From Enterobacter kobei (GTDB lineage: Bacteria > Pseudomonadota > Gammaproteobacteria > Enterobacterales > Enterobacteriaceae), in assembly GCF_001729765.1 (NCBI RefSeq), contig NZ_CP017181.1, positions 2,170,001 to 2,234,000 of the forward strand: a stretch of 64,000 bases of DNA, read 5' to 3'. Numbering within the stretch: position 1 is the stretch's first letter; every line of letters begins with the position of its first letter. The position numbers and the translations under genes are program-made. Positions 63,176 to 64,000 of this stretch are shown in pieces. The notes under the pieces are model-generated. The model had not been told where the DNA came from. It saw nothing but the letters and a program-made list of their open reading frames with translations, and did no database searches.

Positions 63176-64000
63176 ATGAACCGTTCCTCACTTTTTGACC
63201 GTTACCGGTTGGGTCAGCAGGACCTGAAAAACCGTATCGTTATGGCGCCAATGACCCGCGCGCGTTCCCTTCAGCCAGGCAATATTCCCTCGTCGCTGAT
63301 GGCGGAATACTACCGGCAGCGGGCCAGCGCGGGTTTAATCATCACCGAAGCCACCCAGATCTCCCCGCAGGGCCAGGGATACTCCTGGACTCCCGGCATC
63401 CATTCGCCGGAGCAGGTTTCAGGATGGCAACTCACGACGGGGGCCGTGCATCAGGCGGGCGGGGTGATTTTTTCTCAGCTCTGGCACGTCGGGCGAATGT
63501 CGCACGCCAGTTTTCATCAGGATGGTCTGCCCGTGGCCCCGTCAGCGCTGGCACCGGACGCGAAAGTGTGGGTGGTGAACGAAAAGGGCGAAGGCCAAAT
63601 GGTTGACTGCCCGCAGCCAAGAACGCTGACGCGCAAAGACATTCACGGCATCATCGCGGACTATCGCCAGGCGGCACTGAATGCCGTCCAGGCCGGCTTT
63701 GATGGCGTGGAAGTTCACGGCGGAAACGGCTATTTGATTGACCAGTTCCTGCGTCAAACCTCCAATAAACGCACGGACGAGTATGGTGGCACGCTTGCTA
63801 ACCGGATCCGCTTTGCCCAGGAGGTCTTGTACGCGATTGCGGAGGCCATTGGGCCCGAGCGTACGGGCATCCGCCTTTCGCCGTTTATTACCCAGCGGGG
63901 GATGAATGACCCGCAGGTGATCGACGCCATCCTCGCTCTAGCGGCCTGGTGCGAACAACACGGGATAGCATTCATCCACCTGGCGGAAGCCGACTGGGAC
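63176..64000 (+). CDS. Old Yellow Enzyme-family NADH:flavin oxidoreductase (partial)
   Basis: The first 275 residues of an FMN-dependent ene-reductase (NemA type) are seen, and the gene runs off the window end. Motifs are VMAPMTRARSLQPG, SQLWHVGRMSHA, the substrate-binding pair in VHGGNGYLIDQFLR with His and Asn, and SNKRTDEYGG. It would reduce activated alkenes or nitro compounds with NADPH. The ATG follows AAGGGATG. It is divergent from a LysR gene, so induction by that regulator is probable. Confidence 0.9.
   Translation, partial: MNRSSLFDRYRLGQQDLKNRIVMAPMTRARSLQPGNIPSSLMAEYYRQRASAGLIITEATQISPQGQGYSWTPGIHSPEQVSGWQLTTGAVHQAGGVIFSQLWHVGRMSHASFHQDGLPVAPSALAPDAKVWVVNEKGEGQMVDCPQPRTLTRKDIHGIIADYRQAALNAVQAGFDGVEVHGGNGYLIDQFLRQTSNKRTDEYGGTLANRIRFAQEVLYAIAEAIGPERTGIRLSPFITQRGMNDPQVIDAILALAAWCEQHGIAFIHLAEADWD

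Noticed and set aside
1..64000. CRISPR array, rRNA or tRNA genes
   Set aside because: No regularly spaced repeats and no recognisable tRNA or rRNA sequence were seen on either strand.

Overview
The window looks like a chromosome segment of an Enterobacteriaceae species close to Enterobacter, Lelliottia or Leclercia. Two blocks match the E. coli K-12 gene order closely (ydfI-ydfZ-rspR-ydfG-dcp and ldhA-ydbH-ynbE-ydbL-feaR-feaB-tynA-paaZ-paaABCDEFGHIJK-paaX-paaY). Protein lengths and motifs are almost those of the E. coli orthologues, but the order is broken by genes not found there. Typical enterobacterial intergenic hairpins (REP-like palindromes, a CCCTCTCCC/GGGAGAGGG repeat) sit between genes. 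No rRNA, tRNA, CRISPR array, integrase or intact transposase was seen.

Region 1 (1-13.6 kb) holds the polyol-dehydrogenase-like ydfI, ydfZ, two universal stress proteins (one is uspF), the GntR regulator rspR/ydfH, the short-chain dehydrogenase ydfG, dipeptidyl carboxypeptidase dcp, a large CHASE4-PAS-GGDEF-EAL membrane protein, a divergent DUF1330/MarR pair, an MFS exporter, D-lactate dehydrogenase ldhA and a small membrane protein.

Region 2 (13.6-36.7 kb) carries the ydbH-ynbE-ydbL envelope genes and then a complete aromatic-amine to phenylacetate pathway. FeaR activates feaB and tynA, and matching pairs of FeaR-type sites are visible at both promoters. TynA oxidises phenylethylamine in the periplasm and FeaB oxidises the aldehyde to phenylacetate. 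PaaK, PaaABCDE, PaaG, PaaZ, PaaF, PaaH and PaaJ take it through ring 1,2-epoxidation, ring opening and beta-oxidation. PaaX represses, with inverted repeats visible at paaA and at paaX itself. A GGEEF cyclase is inserted between feaB and tynA.

Region 3 (36.7-49.8 kb) is an AT-richer accessory island at the position where E. coli carries ydbA. It contains orphan and decayed genes (DUF2931 lipoprotein, frameshifted membrane protein, IS3-family remnant, related short repeats towards both ends) together with intact-looking genes of unknown role. The intact set includes a protein with a PD-(D/E)XK-like motif, a three-gene cluster (SUKH/SMI1 protein, a membrane protein with an HNH-like motif, a coiled-coil tail-anchored protein), a lipoprotein with an internal duplication and a possible SRA-like DNA reader. 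The SUKH/HNH/coiled-coil cluster is my best candidate for an undescribed conflict or defence system.

Region 4 (49.8-64 kb) is a patchwork of detoxification and regulator genes: glutathione peroxidase, a TolA-C-like lipoprotein, RidA with a TetR neighbour and a double palindromic operator, a VOC protein, a WbuC cupin, a cysteine hydrolase with a tiny Thr-rich ORF upstream, a quinone-reductase-like flavoprotein, a TetR-controlled RND efflux operon whose permease is frameshifted, an SDR/MerR pair, and a LysR regulator divergent from an Old Yellow Enzyme gene that runs off the end.
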